This document shows, one piece after another, positions 27,901 to 35,954 of a DNA stretch of 64,000 nt; within the stretch, counting starts at the first letter, position 1; each line of letters opens with the position of its first letter. Location of the stretch: positions 124,001 to 188,000 of the forward strand of contig CANJUD010000003.1 in assembly GCA_947477885.1 (NCBI GenBank), given 5' to 3'. A program made the position numbers and the translations under genes. This DNA is from Bacteroidota bacterium (GTDB taxonomy: Bacteria > Bacteroidota > Bacteroidia > UKL13-3). The notes beneath the pieces are model-generated. The model ran no database searches and was not told the origin of the DNA. It was given only the letters and a program-made list of their open reading frames with translations.

Positions 27901-30900
27901 AAGGAATGTGGACAAGGCTAGGGTTCAATGTTCCAAGATTGGTAACATTACTTGCTGATGCAATACTCCAATTGGTTTCATTATTATTATCTGATCCCAA
28001 TAATCTGCATCCTGCTCTTCCTTGCATATAGGCAATTTGCCCTTCCCAACCCAGTACATCACTCACATTGGAAGCAGTAGGAAAAACAAAACTATTTACT
28101 GCAACTGCATCTATAATGTGTCCGTTCATTTTTAATATATAACCTCTGGGGTCGCCTGATGCACTGGGGTTGTCAGCTATTCCAGTATTATAGAATAAGT
28201 GTGTTGAATCATCTGTCCCCGAATTTCCTATATGTAATACAGAAAGGCTATCGGGCAAAAGTTTGGCATAATTGGGCCAAGTAAATGAGGATATAATACT
28301 TGCACTATTCCAAATTTCAAAAGTTGTATTTGACAAGTCCATGGTATCAGTTCCCATATTGGTAACCTCCACAAAATCTGCAACAGAATTTTGTGTCGTA
28401 ATCCATGAAGGCATGGGCGATGTGGCTCCAGTAGCAGTCATGTTTTGTATAATCTCAGTAAAACGAACAGTGCTAATTTGTGGTGAAATTGCATCCATCG
28501 CTATACTATCACCCTTGCAAATGGTAGTTGGTGCAACTGTCGCTGAAAAGCCATCAACAACTTTAAAAGCAGTTGAATTTAATATACAACCCGTATTATT
28601 AATATTCACCGAATAATTCCCAGCTTGTTTTACATTAATTGTTTGTGTAGTTTCACCATTAGGAGTCCACAAATAAGTATTTCCACTTGCAGCTGTTAAT
28701 ATCATGCTATCACCACAATATAATATATGACTTTTATTAGAAGTAACCAATCCACTCATTGCAGTATCGGGTTTGGCATTAACTGCGTAAGCCCTTTCAC
28801 TGTGTGCTCCGCTCGATGATAGGTGACGAATAGTATACCAATAATTTTGTCCGCTTACCACATTGGTATCTGTATAAGAAGTTGTATTGTTTATAGTATC
28901 AATGGCGGTCCAACTATTATTGAATTGTTTATATATAATTTGATTAGCTGCTTGTGAAGTTGAATTCCATTTAAGTATTACACTTTTTGAACATGCAGTT
29001 GCACTCAGACTAGTCACACCTCTCATAATTGTAAACACCAGATCACTGCTATCACTCAACAAAGTATTTACTACTTTCATATATACTTTATCACTTGCAG
29101 TTGCACCAGGCACTGCCCAATCATAATAATTAATATTGTTGGCTATACCTGTTACAATACTCACCCAAGTTGCTCCACTATCTATTGAATAATATATATC
29201 ATAGGTACCTGTAATACCCGCTGTTTGCCAGCGAATAGTCTGCGAAGTTCCTTGGTCGAGGTGTTCTCCACCATTTGGATATAATACTTTGAGTTCGGGT
29301 TTTTGTTGCCAGTTTTGTATATAAAATTTCTGTGGACCCATTGCAACTGATGAACCATTTACCACTATTGTATAAGTACCATACTGCGGATTATCAATGG
29401 TTACTTGTTCCATATTGTTCAACGTATCTATCCCCTGAAAAGCAGCACTGCTAGGTAATGCAGGATTTAACATCCAAGGATATATAGTATCATTGGCAGG
29501 AGAGGTGATATACAAATCCAAATCATTCACCAAAGCTTTTTTAGCAGCAGGGTTTCCTTCCACATCCATCCAATTTAGCATACAACGAAACTGCACCAAA
29601 TTACTATCAACATATATATTATAGGTTTGTGTATTTCCGTTTGAAATTGTATCACTTGTCCAAAGAGAATCATGTATACATTGATAGGCTTTTAGCGAAT
29701 TGATATTTCCGTAACCATATTTAAAATCGACATGAGATGCACCTGCTTCATCAGCAGTATTACATATAATACCTTTCATTAATATCGCGTCCGGGTTTTT
29801 ATTATATATACTTTTATAATACTCGGTAAGTTGAGCCATAGTACCTGTAACACCAGGCGTTGCCATGCTGGTTCCATTCCATCCTCCTTGATAATTATTG
29901 CCCGGCAAGGTAGAATATACATTCACGCCATCAGCACAAATATCGGGTTTCACACGGCCATCGCGTGTTGGACCAAAACTGCTGAAGCTACTCATTGACC
30001 CTATATAATTCACTGCACCCACTGTAATCAAATTCTTGGAACTATTCCATCCGCTGGGGATTGTACCATATCCCCCGTTTCCGCAGTTCGATTGGGCATT
30101 TCCTGCTGCAAACATGTGTAAATAATTTGGGAAATTATTCGCCAACAAATCTATGGCACGGCTTTCGTCATCATATTGCCCACGTGGACATGCATCATAA
30201 GTGGGATCATAACCATACGAATTAGTGGTCATATTCAACCCATATTTCACTTGTGCCGAATCCATATTGGGGACAATATTTCCATAAAAATCGCTTGAAT
30301 ATAATATAGCATTCGGAGCCATTCCAGTTGCATAGGGATTGATAGTTCCATTGCCCAAAACTGTACCAGCAACATGGGTTGCATGGTCGCTTTGTACATT
30401 ATAATCTAATATGGTTTTTCTGCTATCATGGTCTATATGTTGGCCAACAAAGCCGCCATCCCACTCTCCTACTTTTATGCCATTACCTGTTAGGCCCAAA
30501 TTGTTTTGTAATATATTACTGCGGTGCAAAGTTTTACCAGGAAGGTTATCTGTGGTTAATGGAGGATGCACAGGCTCTAGCCATTTCACCATATCCATGT
30601 ATGTAAAATATATTATATTAATTTGTGGAACACGTATTTCCATATAATGATATTTTGTAAATATTTTTGTGATACTAGCGTAAAAAGAAATATTTGATGA
30701 TAGTTCAGAAATATTTGCATCGCTAAAAAATGTCACTCTCACATTGAATGAATCATTTACATACGACCAATTATTAACAGCAGGAACAAAACTATTGGGT
30801 TTATATTTGATTGCATTATACATATATATTTCTGTTGCCCCACTTCCTTCTATTATTGTTGCATCATAGGGTTTGGAAACATAATATATATTTTTATCAT

Positions 30901-31099
30901 ATAATCCATCAAATCGCCACCCTTTGGATTTATATAAATCTATGGTTTGTTGCGATGGCGTTTGTGCAAATTGAAGAAGCACAAACTCCGTTGTGCGAGG
31001 CATCACTTTTTTTGTTGTGGATGCAGAAACCAGATTCACAACAAATATTAAAAAGGCAAATACAAGAAGTGTTTTTAAGTAACGTAAGTATTTTATCAT
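24986..31099 (-). CDS. Giant subtilisin-like (S8) serine protease with Ig-like repeats and T9SS sorting domain
   Basis: The 2037-residue secreted protein begins with a signal peptide (hydrophobic LLVFAFLIFVVNLVSA at 11-26) and an N-terminal propeptide-like region to about 185. The S8 domain carries the triad: Asp214 in VGEWDGG, His239 in SDHATHVAGT and Ser411 in GWNGTSMATPG. A beta domain after the protease resembles the P-domain-like jelly roll found behind many S8 proteases. A fibronectin-like segment follows near 700-780, and a lamin-tail-like segment (ADFVEVTNMGTDTMDLSN) near 930-1080. About eight Ig-like repeats of 85-95 residues follow, each with a paired-cysteine motif such as SKDSICYGD and a WYRA or YRA strand. 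The last 80 residues are a T9SS type A domain (MYPNPTSNVTQ). It is probably a secreted protease or adhesin. Confidence 0.9.
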   Translation of the reverse strand: MIKYLRYLKTLLVFAFLIFVVNLVSASTTKKVMPRTTEFVLLQFAQTPSQQTIDLYKSKGWRFDGLYDKNIYYVSKPYDATIIEGSGATEIYMYNAIKYKPNSFVPAVNNWSYVNDSFNVRVTFFSDANISELSSNISFYASITKIFTKYHYMEIRVPQINIIYFTYMDMVKWLEPVHPPLTTDNLPGKTLHRSNILQNNLGLTGNGIKVGEWDGGFVGQHIDHDSRKTILDYNVQSDHATHVAGTVLGNGTINPYATGMAPNAILYSSDFYGNIVPNMDSAQVKYGLNMTTNSYGYDPTYDACPRGQYDDESRAIDLLANNFPNYLHMFAAGNAQSNCGNGGYGTIPSGWNSSKNLITVGAVNYIGSMSSFSSFGPTRDGRVKPDICADGVNVYSTLPGNNYQGGWNGTSMATPGVTGTMAQLTEYYKSIYNKNPDAILMKGIICNTADEAGASHVDFKYGYGNINSLKAYQCIHDSLWTSDTISNGNTQTYNIYVDSNLVQFRCMLNWMDVEGNPAAKKALVNDLDLYITSPANDTIYPWMLNPALPSSAAFQGIDTLNNMEQVTIDNPQYGTYTIVVNGSSVAMGPQKFYIQNWQQKPELKVLYPNGGEHLDQGTSQTIRWQTAGITGTYDIYYSIDSGATWVSIVTGIANNINYYDWAVPGATASDKVYMKVVNTLLSDSSDLVFTIMRGVTSLSATACSKSVILKWNSTSQAANQIIYKQFNNSWTAIDTINNTTSYTDTNVVSGQNYWYTIRHLSSSGAHSERAYAVNAKPDTAMSGLVTSNKSHILYCGDSMILTAASGNTYLWTPNGETTQTINVKQAGNYSVNINNTGCILNSTAFKVVDGFSATVAPTTICKGDSIAMDAISPQISTVRFTEIIQNMTATGATSPMPSWITTQNSVADFVEVTNMGTDTMDLSNTTFEIWNSASIISSFTWPNYAKLLPDSLSVLHIGNSGTDDSTHLFYNTGIADNPSASGDPRGYILKMNGHIIDAVAVNSFVFPTASNVSDVLGWEGQIAYMQGRAGCRLLGSDNNNETNWSIASASNVTNLGTLNPSLVHIPSAKILWSDGQGFTSNKAKDVLYNISGNKNITATLSTSNCSEQLSYNTNILYAGDISASKDTICLSDSIQLSIKNNLASPNWEMNSGNGWQTINDTNSTIWQIPANYAWYRASVTTAKCGTQFTDSIYIIVNPIPSNGNLVKSRDSICTPDTVSYSWSGSNGSVQAWYYNTGNGWVNTGLSGNNINTNNSQSGWMIASIGYNNGCKNVYDSIWLNTIASPYASSILTNKDTVCGYDSFTLSVDTVLNGTVYFEEYNVANSQWITLNNNGAKNYIYGSVNKNFGTNKFRARVSSAKCGDVYTKDIDIIVNPINILGSVSATMDTICKGDMTHLNYTPAASQSWNRQYPDDWQYMDTGSTWLSLNSNSSMVMVTPTLQTKYRAYFVTPCDTDEIVYTIYMSKAAVAGNIAASKDSICYGDTAQLKSVGHAGTITWQMDAGAGYIDFATGDSTLSMPQTSAYYRAKVELSPCDSAFSDTVYIYVAPQPMGGMAMANQTIYCSGDTAALSLMGQYGTPTWQVYDSTSSSWTNISTGNANIKIVVTISAWYRATLSNNFCKPDYSQSIYIQVDTKPVAGAITADVDSVCAGNIVNLKLNKYTGQITWQQYDSTSSSWTNITTNIDSISVTPTTSYYIRAALSNGSCADDYTTLHLIYILPAAVAGTIQTSATTACIGDGIILTLNNNAGKILWQAYDSTAQKWVKEGTKNPITVYPYGATRYRAVSTLGLCSDISSEVILTTIPSPTVNVTASGSLTFCQSNSVVLNSSQGNGWQYQWIKDTIDISGETQKSYTAASAGAYQVRVTGSNGCAATSGKLSVTVNPLPATPIITKIGNTLHSSSATGNQWYVNNVPVPSANTQDYTPTTSGAYSVKVTNNFGCVSTSTYYNGISDIGINNLLVMYPNPTSNVTQIILPVELQSNTKVNIIDIHGRMVQATYTRVSDKSLSLDLSNYAQGIYIIEVCQGNGCWKGKLVRE

Positions 31100-31208
31100 G
31101 GGCGGGAGTTGATATTGAACTGCGAATTTAAGGAATCTATATTATCTAATAAACACAAATTATCCGCACCCCTCACTCTTCATCTCACTTGGTCATTACT
31201 GCGTTCGG

Positions 31209-31226
31209 CCCCGTATTAGGGCGGGG
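31209..31226. repeat. GC-rich hairpin in the gap between the S8 protease and DUF1016 genes
   Basis: CCCCG (31209-31213) pairs with CGGGG (31222-31226), and CATCTC/GAGATG arms flank it further out. The surrounding GC-rich stretch stands out from AT-rich neighbours and looks like a REP-type extragenic element. Confidence 0.5.
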
Positions 31227-31237
31227 AGAGGGAGATG

Positions 31238-32452
31238 TCAGCCCATCAATTTCTTCAGTGTTGCCACATCAGGCAAGGCATTCTTATATTTCTTAGGCAA
31301 TTCAGTGCTGGTTTTATAAGTTGCAACTCCCATAGCTTTGTTAAAGTCTCTAAAAGAAAATTCAACTATTTTATTGTTTTTTTCTCTGCACAAAATAATT
31401 CCAATTGAAGGTAACTCATGTGCTTGTTTTATACTCTCGTCCAAAGCAGAAAGATAGAAATTCATTTTGCCAACATACTCAGGTTTAAACTTCCCTTTTT
31501 TCAAATCGAATGCTACCAAACATTGTAGTTTTCTATTATAAAATAATAGGTCAGCAAAGCATTCTTCATCATCCACCATCATTCGGTATTGGTTGCCAAT
31601 AAAAGCAAAATCAGCACCCAGCGACATGAGAAACTTTTTAATGTTACGCACTATCTCGTTTTCAATTAACCGTTCATCTTCTTCGCCTGGGTCTTCAATA
31701 TTTATAAAATCGAGCAAGTATTCATCCTTAAAACTTTGCAGTGCTTTTGCCCTTAAACTTTCATTAGTTATTGCTGCTGAAAAATTATTGGGCATGGTGC
31801 CTTTCTTCTTGAATAACTTACTTTTTAAATGGTGTTTTAAAGTAGCGACTGACCAAAACTCAGAAGCAATTTTACCAATATAAAACATGCGTTCGTCTAT
31901 GCTTTTCGTTTTCGGAAGTAACTCTATATGATGCGTAAAACTTACTAGAAAAAAATCAGAGGCTAATTGGTCCGTCACTGACGGACTAATTGGAATATTA
32001 GATGATTTTCGAGACCTTGAATTGGGCTTAATCGTCTTATTTTTTGCCCCTTGCAATTCGTCCGACGGTGTCGGACTAATTGTAAAAATTGACAATTTTT
32101 GAGGTGCAAAATTGGGCTTAATTTTCTTATTATTAGAGCTTTGTAATTGGTCCGTCGGTGACGGACTAATTGTAAAATAGGGGCACCATTCTTCATAAAA
32201 AGATTTCATCCTTTTGATATTCGTTGCCGAAAACCCTTTCAAGCCTGGAAGCTCCAACTGTAAATCATCCGATAATTGCTCCAATACTTTATCCCCCCAT
32301 TTCCCAATTTTTATTTTTTCATTTATCACTTTCCCTACATTAAAATATAGAGTAATGAGTTCGCGATTGGCTAAAGTAGCGGCCTTATAACGGCTAGCGA
32401 GTATCGCAGATTTTAACTGTTTAATTGTTTCGGTATATACTTTTAGTTGCAT
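31238..32452 (-). CDS. DUF1016/YhcG-type PDDEXK nuclease domain protein with inserted 30-residue repeats
   Basis: The N-terminal DUF1016 domain (about 1-95) shows NRELITLYFNVGKVI and LPGLKGFSATNIKRMKSFYEEW. The C-terminal domain (about 180-400) holds the PD-(D/E)XK-like core: DFAFIGNQYRMMVDDEECFADLLFYN, then VAFDLKKGKFKPEY, where D-x-K is the catalytic pattern. YhcG-like proteins are often found near restriction systems; their role is not firmly known. Between the two domains, where relatives run directly into the HH-ELL-K motif, there is an insert at about 95-165 made of 30-residue repeats (ISPSPTDQLQ, ISPTPSDELQ, ISPSVTDQLA). Length is 404 residues. It is divergent from a broken PD-(D/E)XK-like gene. 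Confidence 0.85.
   Translation of the reverse strand: MQLKVYTETIKQLKSAILASRYKAATLANRELITLYFNVGKVINEKIKIGKWGDKVLEQLSDDLQLELPGLKGFSATNIKRMKSFYEEWCPYFTISPSPTDQLQSSNNKKIKPNFAPQKLSIFTISPTPSDELQGAKNKTIKPNSRSRKSSNIPISPSVTDQLASDFFLVSFTHHIELLPKTKSIDERMFYIGKIASEFWSVATLKHHLKSKLFKKKGTMPNNFSAAITNESLRAKALQSFKDEYLLDFINIEDPGEEDERLIENEIVRNIKKFLMSLGADFAFIGNQYRMMVDDEECFADLLFYNRKLQCLVAFDLKKGKFKPEYVGKMNFYLSALDESIKQAHELPSIGIILCREKNNKIVEFSFRDFNKAMGVATYKTSTELPKKYKNALPDVATLKKLMG
31963..32173. repeat. Three 90-base repeats with 7-bp hairpins inside the DUF1016 gene
   Basis: Hairpins GTCCGTC-ACT-GACGGAC (31970-31986), GTCCGAC-GGT-GTCGGAC (32060-32076) and GTCCGTC-GGT-GACGGAC (32150-32166) are spaced exactly 90 bases apart, so the reading frame is kept. 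AATT-containing flanks extend each stem. In the middle copy one base pair is reversed on both arms. The sequence between the hairpins is also repeated, but less exactly. Confidence 0.9.
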
Positions 32453-32577
32453 AATAATAGTTTATTAAATGTATTTTTTGCAATTTTAACTATTCCTTTT
32501 TTTAGGTATTGCACAAGTTGTTCAAGAGAAATCCACGGGAGATAAATCTTAATTGGATTTGTGATTATTTTGTTACC

Positions 32578-32585
32578 TATATTTG
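32578..32585 (+). promoter_or_regulatory. -7 box TATATTTG upstream of the broken PD-(D/E)XK gene
   Basis: TATATTTG matches TAnnTTTG and lies 40 bases before the ATG at 32626, so the broken gene may still be transcribed. A TTG 22 bases upstream is a weak -33 candidate. Confidence 0.5.
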
Positions 32586-32625
32586 ACAACCCAACTACCC
32601 TATTTAACAATTTAATATATATCAA

Positions 32626-33617
32626 ATGAGTTTAACTTCTTTTATTTCCGACAAAAATTTCCAAGAACTTCGGGATAAGTTTAAGACCGTTTTCCCGAGA
32701 CCACAAATACAATTGGCTGGTGAAATGTTCGCACCTCCATTAACAGATAGTCATTCATTAGTAGGGCAGGCATTTGATTATATTTTGCGATTTACACTTG
32801 AGCATCGTCATAAATTAAAAATTAAATCTTGAGACGATTGGGTTGCAGACAGTTCTTATCTATTTATTGAAAGAACGCTTAAAGAGACAGATTCTAAAAC
32901 TATAAAAATTGGTTACCGACGAGACATAGAAAGAGATTGCAAAGAATTTCTTGTGATGTTGAACACCGAGTATTCAGAAGCAAAACAAAATCACCAAAAT
33001 ATATTTTGGATGGGATATTAACAGACTCTTTGATAAAATCAGCCTTGTTCTTAGCTCGACTTGGTATTAATTATCGTGTAGGAATAATTGACCAAAATCT
33101 CGGGAATGAAAATGAAATGAATATAAAAGATATTAGACAATTAATGGCTGTTTTAAAAGATGAATACTTCCAAGTTGATAATCATTGCATTATTAATCCT
33201 ACATTTGGTGATGGTTCACAACTAGTTCAAGGTGCAGATGGAGACCTTATAATTGACGACACTTTGATTGACATAAAGGTTACTAAAAATCTTGCAGTTG
33301 AAAGAATCCATTTAAATCAAACAATTGGTTATTATATTTTTTCGCTTATTGGTGGTGTAAATGATGACAAAGATTTTAAACCTATAAAAAACATTGGACT
33401 TTATTTCGCTAGACATGGCGTGCTATGGAAAATATCACTTTCCGTCCTCGCAGACGAAAAAACAATCTTAGAATTTAAAGATTGGTTTATTGATTACGCT
33501 GACAAAAAACTTTGGGGTGGGCGTCTTGAGGAAATAAAAAAAAGATATAATGAAAAAGAAGTAGAAGGAAAAACAAAAAAACCAGAGAAAAAGTCGAAAA
33601 AAATTGATAAACAGTAG
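32626..33617 (+). pseudogene. PD-(D/E)XK-like nuclease family protein, disrupted by one stop and one frameshift
   Basis: Codons from ATG 32626 encode 68 residues (starting MSLTSFISDKNFQEL) and stop at TGA 32830-32832. The same frame continues with protein-like sequence (DDWVADSSYLFIERTLKE, then EFLVMLNTEYSEAKQNH) to about 32993. There the frame shifts; restoring one C in the CC at 32994-32995 joins NH to PKYILDGILTDSLIKSALF and an open frame to 33617. The total of 992 bases is one short of a multiple of three, as expected for a single-base deletion. The C-terminal part holds GADGDLIIDDTLIDIKVTK, an acidic...D-x-K arrangement typical of PD-(D/E)XK nucleases, and ends Lys-rich. I do not recognise the exact family; restriction-like function is inference. 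Only two lesions suggest recent decay or sequencing error. Confidence 0.75.
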
Positions 33618-33636
33618 ATTTAAATAGTGACGGGTA

Positions 33637-33670
33637 TAAAATAAGCGTTATTGCAATGACGCTTATTTTA
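33637..33670. terminator. 12-bp perfect stem after the broken nuclease gene
   Basis: TAAAATAAGCGT (33637-33648) pairs with ACGCTTATTTTA (33659-33670) around a 10-base loop that itself contains ATTGCAAT. It starts 20 bases after the stop. The T-run is weak, so it could be a bidirectional terminator or a repeat element. Confidence 0.6.
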
Positions 33671-33868
33671 ACTTCGAAAATCTTAAATCGTTACTCCTTG
33701 TTCTAAAATCATGCTTCGACTACGCTCAGCATTGCAACCACCCTTAGTTAAAATATATAAATAACCGAATACACACTCAAGGAGATTGCCACGTCGGAAG
33801 CCTCCTCGTAATGACGGTTTTCTTTAAACTTCGCAAATCTTACTTCGTTAATCCTTGTTCTTAAATCA
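33670..33868. repeat. Diverged direct repeats and REP-like fragments between the pseudogene and moaCB
   Basis: A segment around 33653-33712 (aatgacg, then aacttcg, aaatctta, cgtta, ccttgttct) recurs in diverged form around 33811-33868. The part GGAGATTGCCACGTCGG near 33780, followed by AATGACGG, resembles a widespread extragenic repeat type. ATGCT/AGCAT arms enclose the motif TCGACTACGCTC at 33711-33732. No gene is visible. Confidence 0.55.
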
Positions 33869-33896
33869 AATCACACTTTTTGAATACGACTATGTG

Positions 33897-34820
33897 TTAA
33901 TGCCCTCCCCCATCCTTCACCTTAAACAAATGAAAAACATAAGGAAACAATGCATCCATCGTTTCAGCAGCACCGCGGGTTGAGCCGGGCATTGTTATAA
34001 TAAGTGTGTTTGAGGCAAAGCCCGCTATGCCGCGTGAAAGCATGGCATATGGCATTCTTTGTTGTCCATAATTTCTCGCTGCTTCCATCATGCCGGGAAT
34101 TTCTCGGTTGATTAAAGGAGCTACTGCTTCGGGAGTTATGTCTCTTTTTGAAAGACCAGTGCCACCCGTAATTAGTACCATATCAAAGTCAGCAGTTATA
34201 TATTGTTGAACATTGTTTTTTATAGTATCTGAATCATCTGGTATTATAATATATGCTGATGATTGTATATTGTATTTCTTGAGTTGTTCTTCAATAGCTT
34301 TGCCTGCTTTATCTTCTTTCTTTCCTGATGAAACACTATCAGAACTCACTATAATAGCTACTTTCAAATCAGGCTTTGGCATATCTTTATAATCAGATTT
34401 TCCTCCTGATTTTTCGAGTAGTTTTATATTGGATATTTCAACACCTTTGTCGATTGGTTTTAGCATATCATAGATTGTAAGTGCTACCACAGAGGCTCCG
34501 TGCATGGCTTCGACCTCAACTCCAGTTTTATATATTGTTTTCACTTCGCAATATATATTTATACTTAATCCTTCAATTTCAAATTTGATATTTGTATATT
34601 CTATGGGCAATGGATGGCAATCGGGAATCATATCAGCAGTGCGTTTTACGGCAAACAAACCGGCAGTGCGACTTACTTCCAATACATCGCCTTTGGGCAC
34701 GGTTTTATTGGCAACTGCTGCAATAGTTTCTGCTTTGCTTACTGTTACAACGGCTGATGCAATTGCCGTGCGAAGTGTGCTTGATTTTCTTGTTATATCT
34801 ATCATGAGTTCACTTTCCAT
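33897..34820 (-). CDS. moaCB: Bifunctional molybdenum cofactor biosynthesis protein MoaC/MoaB
   Basis: This fusion joins two steps. The N-terminal MoaC domain (about 1-150) converts the cyclised GTP intermediate made by MoaA into cyclic pyranopterin monophosphate; it shows MIPDCHPLPIEYTNI and VEVEAMHGASVVALTIYDM. The C-terminal MoaB/MogA domain (about 155-307) adenylates molybdopterin; it shows VITGGTGLSKRDITPEA-type sequence (LITGGTGLSKRD) and MPGSTRGAAETMDALFPYV. The 307-residue length fits the known MoaCB fusions. It is the last gene of the operon and overlaps moaE by 19 bases, suggesting translational coupling. Confidence 0.93.
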   Translation of the reverse strand: MESELMIDITRKSSTLRTAIASAVVTVSKAETIAAVANKTVPKGDVLEVSRTAGLFAVKRTADMIPDCHPLPIEYTNIKFEIEGLSINIYCEVKTIYKTGVEVEAMHGASVVALTIYDMLKPIDKGVEISNIKLLEKSGGKSDYKDMPKPDLKVAIIVSSDSVSSGKKEDKAGKAIEEQLKKYNIQSSAYIIIPDDSDTIKNNVQQYITADFDMVLITGGTGLSKRDITPEAVAPLINREIPGMMEAARNYGQQRMPYAMLSRGIAGFASNTLIITMPGSTRGAAETMDALFPYVFHLFKVKDGGGH

Positions 34821-35245
34821 TGATGGGTTTCATCCTCAAAAATTTCTTTGCCCCAAACGGGTGCATCTTTTTTAATTCTCTCAACTATATATCGGCATGC
34901 ATCAAAAGCTTGTTGGCGGTGGGATGAGGACACAAAAACAAACAAACTAATTTCTCCAGCATTCACTTTTCCTAAACTATGATATATATGCATGCAACTT
35001 AGTTCAAATTTCTCGAATGTATTTTCTCTGATTTGATAAAACACTTCATCGGCCATTTCATTATATGAACTATATTCAATCGCACTTACTTTCTTCCCAT
35101 CAATCTCGTCTGCACGGACTTGCCCGAGGAAAATATCATGAGCTCCAATATCTGTTTTGCTTTGGTGCTTGGCAATGGAATCAGCAATAAATGCAGGGGT
35201 AATTGCTCCTTCTACAAATACTTTTTTAGGTTTATGTTCTTTCAT
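34802..35245 (-). CDS. moaE: Molybdopterin synthase catalytic subunit MoaE
   Basis: MoaE, with thiocarboxylated MoaD, inserts two sulfurs into cyclic pyranopterin monophosphate to form molybdopterin. The 147-residue protein shows FLGQVRADEIDGKKVSAIEYSSY near residue 40 and HIYHSLGKVNAGEISLFVFVSS near 88. It ends with the conserved AFDACRYIVERIKKDAPVWGKE segment, which carries the active-site lysine region. It overlaps moaCB by 19 bases and moeB by 14 bases in the same direction, indicating tight coupling. Confidence 0.94.
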   Translation of the reverse strand: MKEHKPKKVFVEGAITPAFIADSIAKHQSKTDIGAHDIFLGQVRADEIDGKKVSAIEYSSYNEMADEVFYQIRENTFEKFELSCMHIYHSLGKVNAGEISLFVFVSSSHRQQAFDACRYIVERIKKDAPVWGKEIFEDETHQWKVNS

Positions 35246-35948
35246 ATTGGTGTGTAAAATTATATGTATTGAATTGGTTTTTCAGCATATCAAAAACTAA
35301 TAATTTCCCTGATAAAATATCACCGATTCCTGTTATCATTTTTATACATTCTGTTGCTTGCAGCATTCCTGTTATTCCAGGTAAGACGCCCAGCACACCC
35401 ACTGTTGCACAGTCTGGAATATCGGCTTCACTTTTATTTGGGAACAAGTCACGATAGGAGGGTCCTCCTTGATAATTGAATACTGACACTTGTCCTTCAT
35501 ATTTATGAATGGCTCCATAAATCCAAGGTTTTCTTAATTGTAAACAAGCATCATTCAATATATACCTAGTCTCGAAATTATCAGTACAATCTATTATAAT
35601 ATCATACTTTTCTATTATATCAATATTTGTTTGCGTTAATCGAAATATATATATAATAGTTTTAATTTCAGGATTCAGATTTTCTAAATATTTTCCTGAC
35701 GATTCTGCTTTGCTTTTTCCTAAATAATCTGTTCCGTAAATCACCTGCCTTTGTATATTACTTTCTTCTACGATGTCATTATCCACAATTCCAATCGTGC
35801 CTACCCCGGCAGCTGCGAGATACTGCAATACGGGGCATCCCAGTCCGCCTGCACCCACTACTAATACACTCGCACTTTGTATACGCAATTGTCCCTCTGT
35901 TCCAATTTCGGATAACTTAATTTGCCTATCGTATCGCGTTGTATTCAT
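35232..35948 (-). CDS. moeB: MoeB/ThiF-type adenylyltransferase lacking the zinc cysteines
   Basis: MoeB activates the C-terminal glycine of MoaD by adenylation before sulfur transfer. The 238-residue protein has the nucleotide motif VGAGGLGCPVLQYLAAAGVG near residue 31, the DNDIVEESNIQRQ loop, and a candidate catalytic-type Cys in DCATVGVLG near 176. The zinc-binding CxxC pairs of E. coli MoeB are both missing: the first is replaced by SYRD and the C-terminus ends THQYERT. The location six bases before moaD argues for a MoaD partner, not ThiS. Zinc-free relatives exist, so the protein is probably functional. Confidence 0.9.
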   Translation of the reverse strand: MNTTRYDRQIKLSEIGTEGQLRIQSASVLVVGAGGLGCPVLQYLAAAGVGTIGIVDNDIVEESNIQRQVIYGTDYLGKSKAESSGKYLENLNPEIKTIIYIFRLTQTNIDIIEKYDIIIDCTDNFETRYILNDACLQLRKPWIYGAIHKYEGQVSVFNYQGGPSYRDLFPNKSEADIPDCATVGVLGVLPGITGMLQATECIKMITGIGDILSGKLLVFDMLKNQFNTYNFTHQYERT

Positions 35949-35954
35949 ATCATA

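Noticed and set aside
32830-32832. TGA read as selenocysteine or as a sense codon
   Set aside because: No SECIS-like stem is seen, the gene also has a frameshift, and other genes in the window stop normally.
31238-33617. A new two-gene anti-phage system
   Set aside because: Two nuclease-like genes stand back to back, but one is broken and no methylase, toxin or recombinase is near. The evidence is too thin for a system claim.
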